DNA from: Actinomycetota bacterium
GTDB lineage: Bacteria; Actinomycetota; Acidimicrobiia; Spongiisociales; UBA11373
NCBI GenBank assembly: GCA_016870535.1
Contig: VGBK01000005.1
Coordinates: 1-57,327 of the forward strand
DNA length: 57,327 bases
Reading direction: 5' to 3'
Made by a program: the position numbers and the translations under genes. Shown piece by piece: positions 31,249-39,525 of this stretch (position 1 is its first letter; each line of letters opens with the position of its first letter). Under the pieces are notes generated by a model. It made no database searches. It was not told where the DNA came from and saw nothing but the letters and a program-made list of their open reading frames with translations.

Positions 31249-31797
31249 ATGCGCCCCGGTGCCCTCCGCGCCCTGCTCCCCGCCGCCGTCCTCGCCCTGT
31301 CGGCCGCCGCTTGCGGAAGCGCGGCTCCGCAACTCACCGCCCCGGCAGACTCGCTCGCCTCTCCCAGTACCAGCGAGGCCCGCCCGCCTGCCCCGGTCTT
31401 CGAGGTGGCTCTGTTCGACGGCACCAGTTTCAGCCTGACGCGGCACCTGAGCCGGGACGGACGACCGGTGGTGTTGAACCTGTGGGCCTCCTGGTGCCCG
31501 CCGTGCCGCGAGGAGATCCCCCGGATCGAGGCCGCCGCCCGCCGTCATCCCCAGGTGCTCTTCCTCGGGGTTGCCGTCCAGGACGAGCCCGCGGCCGCGG
31601 CGGCGGCGGTGGCCGAACTCGGGGCGACCTATCCGACCGGGGCCGACCTCGACGGCACGTTGGACGCCGCCTTCCCCTCGCCCGGGCTCCCCGCCACCTT
31701 CCTCATCGCCGCCGACGGCACCCTCATCGGGGCACACTTCGGCGCCCTGACGGCCGCCGACATCGAAGCCCTCGTGACCCGCTACCTGGCCGGGTAG
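31249..31797 (+). CDS. TlpA-type thioredoxin-fold lipoprotein
   Basis: The 182-aa exported lipoprotein has a signal peptide ending in the lipobox LSAAAC (C22) and a Ser/Pro-rich linker. The thioredoxin domain has NLWASWCPPCREE (C83 and C86), the cis-proline segment GLPATFLIAADG, and the TlpA/ResA order. It is likely a membrane-tethered thiol-disulfide oxidoreductase for cytochrome c maturation or protein reduction outside the membrane. It follows acnA by 88 bp and converges with the HD-domain gene. Confidence 0.9.
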   Translation: MRPGALRALLPAAVLALSAAACGSAAPQLTAPADSLASPSTSEARPPAPVFEVALFDGTSFSLTRHLSRDGRPVVLNLWASWCPPCREEIPRIEAAARRHPQVLFLGVAVQDEPAAAAAAVAELGATYPTGADLDGTLDAAFPSPGLPATFLIAADGTLIGAHFGALTAADIEALVTRYLAG

Positions 31798-31805
31798 CGG
31801 CCGCC

Positions 31806-33005
31806 TCAGACCCCGGCGACGCCCCGGCGACGCAGCACTCGGCGGAGGGCGGCGAGCACTGCGGGGTCGTACTCGTAGGCGCTGCCCTGATGGAGGATCT
31901 CCAGCGCGTCGCCGGGTTCCATGCCGCCGCCCACGGCGTAGTCGTAGGCGGTGGCCACCTTCACCACCTGGGCGGCAGGAGACACGCCGGGATCACGCTC
32001 CTCCCCGGGGCGGCGGTAGGGATGGGACGACTGGGCCACCAGCGCCGCTACCGGCTCCAGGGTGGGAGCGGCAGCAACGATGGCGGCGCTCCACCGGGCG
32101 AGGTCCGCCGTGGTGACCACCCGGCCGGGGGTCGGCATCACCCCCGCCATCGCCACCCTCCCGATGTCGGCCAGGAAGGCGGCTTGCTCCACCCGGCGGC
32201 TTGCCTGAGCCCGCATCCCCAGTTCCCCGGTCAGGGCCACCGCCACCTCGGCGGAGCGCTCGGCGTGACCGGGGGGCGAGAGGCCGCCGGCCTCCGGCAC
32301 CTTTCCCAGGACCCGGATCGTCTGCCGATAGGTCAGGTCGCTGGCCGCCAGGCGGCCGAAGGCCAGGTGGGCGAAGCCGTACGGCAGACCCGCCAGGAGC
32401 ACGGCCCAGGCCCCCAGCGCCGGGGCGGTGAGCCCGTAGAGGCTTCCCGCCGCCACCAGCACGAGGTAGACCGGCCACTCGGACAAAGCGGTCCGCCAGA
32501 GCAGCCCGCCGGAGAGCCGCCGCCGCGTGCCGGTCCAGGCGGCGCGCGCCGCCGCCGACGCCAGGTACCAGGCCACCATCGCCGCGACCAACACCGCCAG
32601 CTGCCCCCAGGGACCGCTGCGGTGGGCCACCGGCGCCTCCAGGAGAGCGAAGACGCCCACGAAGCCGGCCAGCCCGGCGGCTTCGCCCGGCACGAGGTCG
32701 GCCGCCTGCCGCTCGCCGAAGCGGAGACGAGCCGCCACCCAGCCCAGAGGCACGCCCATCGCCGCGCCCCACAACAGGGGCACCAGCAGCTGGCTCAGCA
32801 CGGCTGCCGTGGCGACCGCCGGGCCCACCGGCTGCAGCCTCCCGCCGCCGAAGCGCAAGGGGAAGAGGTGCCCCAGGGCGAAGGCGGCGGCGAGGACCAC
32901 CGCGGCCGTTGCCTCCCCGCGCCCGATGGCCGCCGCCAGCCCGGCGGCGCCTACCGCGCCGGCCGCGACCGCTCGCCAGGAGAAGCGCTCAGGCACGGAG
33001 GGCAC
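31806..33005 (-). CDS. Membrane protein with degenerate HD-GYP-like domain
   Basis: The 399-aa protein has about seven to eight N-terminal spans (residues ~8-210) and a C-terminal helical HD-like domain: GHAERSAEVAVALTGELGM, then AFLADIGRVAM where an active family member has LLHDIGK. The catalytic His is Leu/Ala, so the metal-binding HD pair is lost (only D remains) and SHPYRRPG replaces the later histidines. It likely acts as a non-catalytic partner of the intact upstream homologue, whose gene it overlaps by 17 nt. Role unknown. Confidence 0.75.
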   Translation of the reverse strand: MPSVPERFSWRAVAAGAVGAAGLAAAIGRGEATAAVVLAAAFALGHLFPLRFGGGRLQPVGPAVATAAVLSQLLVPLLWGAAMGVPLGWVAARLRFGERQAADLVPGEAAGLAGFVGVFALLEAPVAHRSGPWGQLAVLVAAMVAWYLASAAARAAWTGTRRRLSGGLLWRTALSEWPVYLVLVAAGSLYGLTAPALGAWAVLLAGLPYGFAHLAFGRLAASDLTYRQTIRVLGKVPEAGGLSPPGHAERSAEVAVALTGELGMRAQASRRVEQAAFLADIGRVAMAGVMPTPGRVVTTADLARWSAAIVAAAPTLEPVAALVAQSSHPYRRPGEERDPGVSPAAQVVKVATAYDYAVGGGMEPGDALEILHQGSAYEYDPAVLAALRRVLRRRGVAGV

Positions 33006-34287
33006 GCTCCTTGACCAGGCGGGCCACCTCGGCGGCGCTGGCGTCGTCGGGGGCGCCGTAGGCCTCCCCGCGGCGGGTTATCCCGCCAATGAGCGCCTCG
33101 ACGACCTCCCCGCCGAGGGCGGCGGCCCGCTCCCGCAGCCGGGCGAAGGCCTCAGCCTGGGTCAGAGCGGCCCGATAGGAACGCGTGCTGGTCATCCCGT
33201 CGAAGGAGTCGGCCACCGCCAACACCCGCGCTTCGACAGACCCGCGCCCCCCCACCGCCACCCGATGGGATTCTTCGATGAGGCGCACCGCCGGCGCCAG
33301 CACGTCGATCCCGGCCAGCAGGTCCTCGACCACCCTCATGTGACGGGCCACCGCCGCCTCCTCCGCCGGGCCGAGCGGTTCGGTCCGGCGCAACAGGGCG
33401 GCCGGCACCGCCAGCTTGCCTACGTCGTGGAGGAGGGCGGCGGAGCGCAGGCGCTCCATGCGGCCGGGATCCAGCCCCAACTCCGTCCCGGCGACCGACA
33501 CCAGGTGGAGCACCCGGTCGGTGTGGCCCCGGGTGTACGGATCGAGGGCCTCGACGGCCTTCACGAAGCCGTGCACCGTGTCCAGGTGGGCCCGGCGCAC
33601 CCGGGCGTAGGAGGCGAACCCGACGTGCCCCGCCACGAAAGTCAGGCCGACCAGCGGAAGGATCACCGGCCCCACCAGCAGGTACGCCGCCCCGGCCAGG
33701 CTGCCGACCACGGCCAGCAGCGTCATGGCCAGGTGGTTGGCGCGCAGGGCCGACCACGCCTCCGGCGGCCGGTCCGGGTACAGGCGCCGGGTCATGAAGG
33801 CCACCAGGTAGAAGTTCACCCAGTCGTAGGCCAGGGCGGCGGGGACGGTGGCGGCCAGGATGCGGGGCACGGCGGCCCGGGTCACCGGCCCCGCCGGCAG
33901 CAGCGCCGCCAGGAGCCCCACGCCCACCGTGGAGGAGAGCACCAACTGGCCGAAGTTGGCCACCGGCAGGGTCCAGCGCCGCCGGGCGAAGTAGGAGGGA
34001 TGCACCAGCGCCAGGGCGGCCATCAGCGCCACCGCCAGCACCCCGCTCTGCGGTCCCATCACCACCGCCGTGCCGAAGGCCACCGCCACTGCGGAACTGA
34101 CCAGGAGGCGGTCGCCCACCTCCACGGCGGCGTACTCCAGAGCCACGTAAGCGGCGGCGAGGGCTCCCCACAGCCACAGCGGCCGGGGGAGCGACTGAAA
34201 CCGAACGAGCAAAACGAGCGCCGCCGCGCCGGCGGCGCCCAACACCACCGCGGGGAAGGTGGTCCGGTCCCGTGCTCGTAGGCTCAT
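32989..34287 (-). CDS. Membrane HD-domain phosphohydrolase (HD-GYP-related)
   Basis: The 432-aa protein has seven or so N-terminal spans (e.g. TTFPAVVLGAAGAAALVLLV; LAVVGSLAGAAYLLVGPVI) followed by an HD domain: VKAVEALDPYTRGHTDRVLHL, AALLHDVGKLAVPAALL (the HD pair), RHMRVVEDLLAGI, and ADSFDGMTSTRSYR. The GYP motif of c-di-GMP phosphodiesterases is not present (ESHRVAVGGRG in its place), so activity on c-di-GMP is uncertain. It is paired with a degenerate homologue downstream (17-nt overlap). Confidence 0.82.
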   Translation of the reverse strand: MSLRARDRTTFPAVVLGAAGAAALVLLVRFQSLPRPLWLWGALAAAYVALEYAAVEVGDRLLVSSAVAVAFGTAVVMGPQSGVLAVALMAALALVHPSYFARRRWTLPVANFGQLVLSSTVGVGLLAALLPAGPVTRAAVPRILAATVPAALAYDWVNFYLVAFMTRRLYPDRPPEAWSALRANHLAMTLLAVVGSLAGAAYLLVGPVILPLVGLTFVAGHVGFASYARVRRAHLDTVHGFVKAVEALDPYTRGHTDRVLHLVSVAGTELGLDPGRMERLRSAALLHDVGKLAVPAALLRRTEPLGPAEEAAVARHMRVVEDLLAGIDVLAPAVRLIEESHRVAVGGRGSVEARVLAVADSFDGMTSTRSYRAALTQAEAFARLRERAAALGGEVVEALIGGITRRGEAYGAPDDASAAEVARLVKERALRA

Positions 34288-34733
34288 ATGGGTAGCGGGC
34301 GCCCGGGTCCCGGCCTAACCGATCCTCCAGTTCACCGGAGGCTCGGCAGGCAGCTCGGTGACTCTTCGTCTTCGACGCGGTCGACCTTCCGGCTCACCTA
34401 CCGACCCCCTTCTTCGAGGCTCGACGCCGGCGCTACTCCGGCGGCGGCGCTCCGCTTCGCTCTTCTCTTGGGGTTTGCTCGTCCGTAGGTTGACCCGGGC
34501 GGCCCGTCTCCGGAACGGCCGTCCGCTCGGGTGGCTCATCGGCAGGATCACCGCCGACCTTCACCCTCTCGCGACCGCTCCTGCTACCCGGCCGGCACGG
34601 GCCGGCCGGGGACACTGTACCCCCGCCGGCCGGGAGTTCGCGGGCGCTCCCTCCCGCCACCCGCCACCGCATGACAGACCGTTGCCGCACCGACTACGCT
34701 ATGTGGCCGGGCGGTGCTGGGGAAGGCGGAGGC
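34288..34733. other. 446-bp intergenic region with a GC-rich hairpin
   Basis: No convincing coding frame is seen; the open frames are Arg/Pro-rich and lack ribosome sites. A long hairpin (approximately 34598-34633: GGCCGGCCGGGG loop ACACTGTA, CCCCCGCCGGCC with one mismatch) lies about 100 bp before the next gene. It could be a regulatory leader, a terminator or an RNA. No known ncRNA family was recognised. Confidence 0.4.
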
Positions 34734-35348
34734 ATGGACTTCAGGGAACTCGAGGAGACCCTCGCCCGGTTGCCCTCGGTGCACGCGGTGCGGGTGAGCG
34801 GCGACCGCTCCCGGGTGCGCGAGGTCCACGTGCTCGCCGCCCCCGACAAGGCGGCCAAGCAGGTAGTCCGCGACGTGCAGACGCTGGCCCTGGCCCGCTT
34901 CGGGGTAGACCTGGACCGCCGCATCATCTCGGTGGTGCAGATCGGGCCGGACCGCATCCGTCCCGAGGAGGACCGCCCGGCCATCCTCGGGGTGCACGAG
35001 ATCCCCGAAGGGGCCCGCACCACGGTGGCGGTGTCCCTGCGCTGGCACGGAGAGGAGTACTCCGGCACGGCCACCGGGCCGGCCGCCGCCTCCGCTCGAC
35101 TGCGCCTGGTGGGCGAGGCGGCCCTTCGAGCGGTGGAGCGCATCGTGGGCGACGAGGCCCTGGCGCTCGACGCCGTCGGCGCCCCGGCAGTAGGGATGCG
35201 CCGGGTGATCGTGGTGGTGGTGCTCAGCACCGGGTCGCGCGGCGAGGCGGTGGCAGTGGGGTCCGCGCTGAGCCAGGGAGACGACGCCGAGGCCACGGTG
35301 CGCGCCGTGCTCGACGCCCTCAACCGCCGCATCGTTCGCCCCGACTGA
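34734..35348 (+). CDS. Uncharacterised conserved protein with two alpha/beta repeats
   Basis: The 204-aa protein from ATG 34734 (site GGCGGAGG) has an N-terminal ACT-like or ferredoxin-like unit (LEETLARLPSVHAVRVSGDRSRVREVHVLA, DVQTLALARFGVDLDRRIISVVQI) and a C-terminal dodecin/dsRBD-like unit (TTVAVSLRWHGEEYSGTATGPAAASARLRLVGEA..., RRVIVVVVLSTG). I do not recognise the function. It stands alone between the HD pair and gamma-glutamyltransferase, both with different functions. Confidence in the gene is high; the fold statement is inference. Confidence 0.72.
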   Translation: MDFRELEETLARLPSVHAVRVSGDRSRVREVHVLAAPDKAAKQVVRDVQTLALARFGVDLDRRIISVVQIGPDRIRPEEDRPAILGVHEIPEGARTTVAVSLRWHGEEYSGTATGPAAASARLRLVGEAALRAVERIVGDEALALDAVGAPAVGMRRVIVVVVLSTGSRGEAVAVGSALSQGDDAEATVRAVLDALNRRIVRPD

Positions 35349-35375
35349 GGCCCGCCTTCGCTAGGTTGGGCGGCC

Positions 35376-36980
35376 GTGCCCTTCCCGGTGCCCGCTCCCT
35401 CCCGCCCCGCCGTCTCCGCCGTAACCGGTCGAGGCGGAGTGGCGGTGACCCCGCACCACCTGGCCACCGCCGCCGCCGTGGAGATGCTGGCGGCCGGGGG
35501 GAATGCCGCCGACGCGGCGATCGCCGCCAACGCCGTGCAGGGCATGGTCGACCCCACCACCTGCGGGCCGGGAGGCGATCTCTTCGCCCTGGTGCACCGG
35601 CCCGGGGCTTCCGTCCCGGACGCCCTCAACGCCTCCGGCCGGGCCGGATCGGGGTTGAGCGCCTCCGCGCTGCGAGTCGCCGGCCACGCTCGGGTTCCGC
35701 ATGACGCCCCCGAAGCGGTGACGGTGCCCGGCTGCGTGGATGGCTGGCTGGCCCTGGCGACCCGGCACGGCAGCCTGCCGCTCACCGCCTTGCTCGCCCC
35801 CGCCATCCGCCTGGGCGAGGAGGGCTTCCCCGTCTCCGCCGACCTGGCCGACGCCCTCGCGCGGCTTCACCCCAGGCTGGCGGCACAGCCTTCGGCATCC
35901 GACCTCTACCCCGCCGGGCTCCCGGCCCGCACGGGCACCACCCTGCGCCGCCCGCTCCTGGCGGCCACCCTGCGGTCCATCGGCGACGGAGGCCGCGAGG
36001 CCTTCTACGGAGGAGAGCCCGGCATCGCCCTCACTGCGGTGACCGGCGGCGGCATCAACGCCGCCGATTTCGCCCGGTCTCAGGCCGAGTGGATGCCACC
36101 CATCGGCCTGGACGTCTTCGGCCGGCGCTTCTGGACGGTGCCGCCCAACAGCCAGGGCTACCTGACCGGGGCGGCCTCCTGGCTCCTGGAGCGGGCTCTC
36201 CGCTGCGCCGATCCGGGCGAGGCCGCCTTCCACCATGCCGTGATCGAGTGCTACCGGGCGGTGGCCGCCGAAGGCGACCACCTGGTGGCCGACCCGGGGC
36301 ACCTGCCCCTGCCTGCCGAGCGCCTCCTGGAACCCGAGCGGCTTCGCTCCCTCCTCGCCTCGATCCGCCCCGATCGCGCCGCCCACCATCCCCCACCCTC
36401 GCCCGAGCCCGGAGGTACCGCCTACCTGGCGGTGCTCGACGCCGCCGGCATGGGGGTCTCGCTCATCCAGTCCAACTTCACCGGCATCGGCAGCGGACTG
36501 GCGGCCGGAGCCACCGGCGTCTGGCTCCACAACCGGGGCGCCTGCTTCACTCTGCAGCCCGGCCACCCGAACGAGGCGGGGCCGGGGAAGCGCCCCCGGC
36601 ACACCCTCTCTCCCACCTTGTGGACCCGGGAGGGGCACCTCGCCCTGCTGCTGGGCACCCGGGGCGGCTACCAGCAACCCCAGTACCTGCTGCAGGCGGC
36701 GGCTCTGCTGTTCGCCGCCGGGCTGTCCCCGGCCGAGGCCCAGGCCCACCCGCGTTGGCACCTCGAGAGCGGGCCGGGAACCGGGTCACTCGTCGTCGCG
36801 GAATCCCGGATGCCGGAAGATCTCGTCGCCGGGCTGCGCCGTCTGGGGCACCCGGTGGCCGCGGGCCCGGCCCTGGCCCCCGGCTGGGGTCCGGTTTCCA
36901 TGATCGCGGTCGCCGCCGACGGGACTCGCACCGCGGCCGCCGACCCCCGCGTGGCGACGGCGCAGGCCGCCGCCCACTGA
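35376..36980 (+). CDS. ggt: Gamma-glutamyltransferase family protein
   Basis: The 534-aa Ntn-hydrolase precursor has AAAVEMLAAGGNAADAAIA at the N-terminus and GPGGDLFALVH. The autoprocessing/catalytic threonine is T348 in PGGTAYLAVLD, and SLIQSNFTGIGSG plus GTRGGYQQPQ follow. It is expected to process itself into two chains and transfer or hydrolyse gamma-glutamyl groups (mycothiol organisms may use it on other peptides). No signal peptide is obvious, so it may be cytoplasmic, unlike E. coli Ggt. Start GTG 35376. The last ~195 nt overlap the convergent membrane-protein gene. Confidence 0.87.
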   Translation: MPFPVPAPSRPAVSAVTGRGGVAVTPHHLATAAAVEMLAAGGNAADAAIAANAVQGMVDPTTCGPGGDLFALVHRPGASVPDALNASGRAGSGLSASALRVAGHARVPHDAPEAVTVPGCVDGWLALATRHGSLPLTALLAPAIRLGEEGFPVSADLADALARLHPRLAAQPSASDLYPAGLPARTGTTLRRPLLAATLRSIGDGGREAFYGGEPGIALTAVTGGGINAADFARSQAEWMPPIGLDVFGRRFWTVPPNSQGYLTGAASWLLERALRCADPGEAAFHHAVIECYRAVAAEGDHLVADPGHLPLPAERLLEPERLRSLLASIRPDRAAHHPPPSPEPGGTAYLAVLDAAGMGVSLIQSNFTGIGSGLAAGATGVWLHNRGACFTLQPGHPNEAGPGKRPRHTLSPTLWTREGHLALLLGTRGGYQQPQYLLQAAALLFAAGLSPAEAQAHPRWHLESGPGTGSLVVAESRMPEDLVAGLRRLGHPVAAGPALAPGWGPVSMIAVAADGTRTAAADPRVATAQAAAH

Positions 36981-37937
36981 GGGCCGCACCGCCGCGCCCC
37001 CACCGTCGCCCGGGCCGTCCGCCGCGGGCGCCAGAGCCAGTCGGCGCAGCGCCATCTCCGCCTGCAGCCGCGAGCGCCGACCCATCCAGGCGAAGCCGAC
37101 CGCCGCCGCCAGCAGGACCGCGGTCGCCGCCACGCCGGCAATCCACCCCTTGGATCCCCCGGGAATGGCCCCCGACTCGTCGAAGAGGGCCTGTCGCCAG
37201 CCCTCGTCGAGAGCCGCCAGACGGTCCGGATCTGGAGAGGCCAGGTAGCCCGCCCCCTCGGCGGCCACCACGAAGGAGGTGAAGTCCCCCGCTCCCCCGT
37301 AGCCGAACTCCGGACGCCACAGGATGGGATCGGCCAGGGTGCTGATGGCCCAGGGGAACGGGGGCCACGGCTCCCGCAGCCCGATGTTCTGCCTGAGGAA
37401 GATGCTGTGGATGGCCTCGGTGGTGCCGTCCAGCCGGCCGAGGTACCAGCCGATGACGTCGTCGGCGAAGGGCTGCGGGTAGTCGCCGCCGCTCGCCCGC
37501 CAGAGGGCGATGTGGATCAGTCCCACGACCCCGGCATCCTGCAGGTAGCGGGTCATCCAGGCGGAGACGGCCACCGCCCCCAACTCCCCAAAAGCCACCG
37601 CGCGCAGCGGGTGGTCCGAGTACCAGCCCAGCGCCTCCGCATCGAGGGCTATCTCGTCGGCGAACAGACAGACCTCCACCCCGTCCAGAGGTCCGATGTC
37701 GGCCTCCAGCCACTGCACGATCAACGAGAACTCGCCGGCGAAGCGCTCGGTCATCTCGACGTTCACCCCCGCGCCGCGCACCACCACCGGCCCGGTGCGG
37801 GCGGCGGTGTCGAAGGCCGCCTCCGGGAAAGCCGCGGCGCAGCCGCCCGGCCGGAACGGCCTGCCGGCCTGGGCAACTGCCGGTACCGCGACGAGGATCA
37901 GCCCGAGCAGGGTGAGCAGGGGAAGGAGCCGGCGCAT
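36786..37937 (-). CDS. Secreted/membrane-anchored protein, unknown function, C-terminus antisense to ggt
   Basis: From ATG 37937 (GGAGA site 5 nt upstream) the protein has a signal peptide (MRRLLPLLTLLGLILVAVPAVAQA), a ~250-residue extracellular domain with Trp/Asp-rich segments (SAWMTRYLQDAGVVGLIHIALWRASGGDYPQPF, EPWPPFPWAI), one C-terminal span (WIAGVAATAVLLAAAVGFAWM) and an Arg/Gly-rich tail. The extracellular part resembles gluzincin-like 'MA' domains, but no HExxH is present. The final ~65 codons are antisense to the end of ggt, so they may be a readthrough tail after stop loss. Function unknown. Confidence 0.7.
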   Translation of the reverse strand: MRRLLPLLTLLGLILVAVPAVAQAGRPFRPGGCAAAFPEAAFDTAARTGPVVVRGAGVNVEMTERFAGEFSLIVQWLEADIGPLDGVEVCLFADEIALDAEALGWYSDHPLRAVAFGELGAVAVSAWMTRYLQDAGVVGLIHIALWRASGGDYPQPFADDVIGWYLGRLDGTTEAIHSIFLRQNIGLREPWPPFPWAISTLADPILWRPEFGYGGAGDFTSFVVAAEGAGYLASPDPDRLAALDEGWRQALFDESGAIPGGSKGWIAGVAATAVLLAAAVGFAWMGRRSRLQAEMALRRLALAPAADGPGDGGGAAVRPSVGGGLRRRHAGVGGRGASPVGGDRDHGNRTPAGGQGRARGHRVPQTAQPGDEIFRHPGFRDDE

Positions 37938-38018
37938 GTGGATCTCCGACTGGGTCACCCGTCATGCTACCGGTCCCGCGCCCGCGCCTCCGGGGTACAC
38001 TCGTGCCTGGAGGCTCCG

Positions 38019-38363
38019 ATGAAGAAACTGCTTCGCTTCCTGCTGTTCGTCGCCGTGATCGCCGGGGTGGTCGCGGCCGTCTCCCGAATCCGCGAGCGCC
38101 TGGCGGCTCCGGTGCGCCTGGGATCACCGGAGACGCCCGCCGGGGAGCCGCCTGCGTCCTCCGCGCCCCTCCCCGCCGCCGGCGACCTGGCTGCGATCAA
38201 GGGCATCGGCCCGGTCTACCGGGCGCGCCTCGAGGAGGCCGGCCTGGCGACCTTCGCCGCTCTGGCGGCGGCACCACCGGCCCGGGTCGCCGCCGCCGCC
38301 GGGATTCCAGCCGCACGCGCCGCCGACTGGATCGCTCAAGCCGCGGCTCTCGGCGGCGACTGA
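38019..38363 (+). CDS. Membrane-anchored helix-hairpin-helix protein
   Basis: The 114-aa protein has a basic start and one span (LLRFLLFVAVIAGVVAAV), a Pro-rich linker, and an HhH domain (DLAAIKGIGPVYRARLEEAGLATFAAL, residues ~65-90) like DUF4332/radC-type HhH modules. GIGP is the non-specific DNA-binding hairpin. It might tether or protect DNA at the membrane, or assemble with others; function is unknown. TGGAGG precedes ATG 38019, and TACACT (37996-38001) is a candidate -10. It is followed by rlmN after 7 bp. Confidence 0.82.
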   Translation: MKKLLRFLLFVAVIAGVVAAVSRIRERLAAPVRLGSPETPAGEPPASSAPLPAAGDLAAIKGIGPVYRARLEEAGLATFAALAAAPPARVAAAAGIPAARAADWIAQAAALGGD

Positions 38364-38370
38364 CCGCCCG

Positions 38371-39402
38371 GTGCCCTACCTCACCCCGCCCGAAGACCTG
38401 GGGTCGCTGTTCCCTGAGGAGCCTGCCTACCGGGTGCGCCAGCTCCGGCGCTGGCTGTACCGCACGCCGGTGCTCACCGCCGATGCCATGACCTCCCTGC
38501 CGGCGGCGCTCCGCCCTCGCCTCGAGCCCCTCTGGCCCTTCGCCGTCGAAGCCGAGCAGGCGGGCGACCGGGGAAGCACGGTGAAGTGGCTGCTGCGCGC
38601 CCCCGACGGTGCCTCGTACGAGGCGGTTCTGATGGCCTACCCCCGCCGCACCACGCTCTGCCTGTCGAGCCAGGCGGGCTGCGCCATGGGATGCAGCTTC
38701 TGCGCCACCGGTCAGTTCGGTTTCGAACGCCACCTGCAGGCCGGCGAGATGGTGGCCCAGGCCGCCTACGCCGCCGCCCGCCTGCGGGCCCGGCCCCTGC
38801 CCGGCGGGCCGGACCGCCTGGGGAACGTCGTCTTCATGGGCATGGGCGAGCCGCTGGCCAACTACGAGAACCTCCGGGAGGCGCTGCGCCGCCTCGTCGA
38901 GGAGATGGGCCTCTCGGGACGAGCCATCACGGTGTCGACCGTGGGCGTGATCCCGGGGATGCTGCGCCTCGCCGCGGAACCGTGGCCGGTCACCCTGGCG
39001 CTGAGCCTCCACGCCGCCGACGACGACACCCGGGCCGCCCTGGTGCCCCTGGCCCGCCGCTACCCCATCGACGACCTGGTGGAGGCGGCGCGGCGCTTCT
39101 CCGCCGGGCGAGGCCGGCGGGTGACTCTGGAGTGGACGCTGATCTCCGGGGTGAACGACACCCCGGAACAGGCGCGCGGCCTGGCCGCCATCGCCGTAGA
39201 ACTGCGCGCCCACGCCAACGTCATACCGCTGAACCCCACCCCGGCCTCCCGCCACCGCGCCCCGCCGCCGGAGCGGGTCCGCGCCTTCGTGGAACAGGTC
39301 AGGCGCGCCGGGGCGAATGTCACCCAGCGCGACACCCGCGGTCGCGGGATCGACGCCGCCTGCGGCCAACTGCGCTCGCGCCGGGCCGAGGAAACGCCCT
39401 AA
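38371..39402 (+). CDS. rlmN: 23S rRNA (A2503) / tRNA (A37) C2-methyltransferase RlmN
   Basis: The 343-aa radical SAM enzyme has the cluster motif CAMGCSFC (C104, C108, C111), GMGEPLANYENL, SLHAADDDTR, NVIPLNPT, and the C-terminal methyl-carrier cysteine C331 in DAACGQL. The N-terminal HhH-like rRNA-binding part (EPAYRVRQLRRWLYR) is present. It methylates A2503 of 23S rRNA (and A37 of tRNA in some bacteria). RlmN, not Cfr, is favoured by overall length and core housekeeping context. Start GTG 38371. Confidence 0.93.
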   Translation: MPYLTPPEDLGSLFPEEPAYRVRQLRRWLYRTPVLTADAMTSLPAALRPRLEPLWPFAVEAEQAGDRGSTVKWLLRAPDGASYEAVLMAYPRRTTLCLSSQAGCAMGCSFCATGQFGFERHLQAGEMVAQAAYAAARLRARPLPGGPDRLGNVVFMGMGEPLANYENLREALRRLVEEMGLSGRAITVSTVGVIPGMLRLAAEPWPVTLALSLHAADDDTRAALVPLARRYPIDDLVEAARRFSAGRGRRVTLEWTLISGVNDTPEQARGLAAIAVELRAHANVIPLNPTPASRHRAPPPERVRAFVEQVRRAGANVTQRDTRGRGIDAACGQLRSRRAEETP

Positions 39403-39449
39403 GGGGGCTAGCGGATAGGCGGTGGGCTTCGCCCGCCGTCTGGTCTGTT

Positions 39450-39478
39450 CCGCCCGAAGAAGCTGCGCCTTCGGGCGG
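39450..39478. terminator. Bidirectional hairpin between rlmN and the esterase gene
   Basis: CCGCCCGAAG / CTTCGGGCGG is a perfect 10-bp stem with a 9-nt loop, placed between two convergent genes (rlmN stop 39402, esterase stop 39526). There is no clear U-tract. Another hairpin (GGTGGGC-TTC-GCCCGCC) occurs at ~39421-39437. Confidence 0.5.
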
Positions 39479-39525
39479 GGGTCCGGCGGATGGGGCTCGC
39501 TCCGCTCGCCCAATCAGCGCGGCCC

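Noticed and set aside
34315-34690. Two short minus-strand frames in the 34.3-34.7 kb gap
   Set aside because: Arg/Pro-rich, no ribosome site and no motif.
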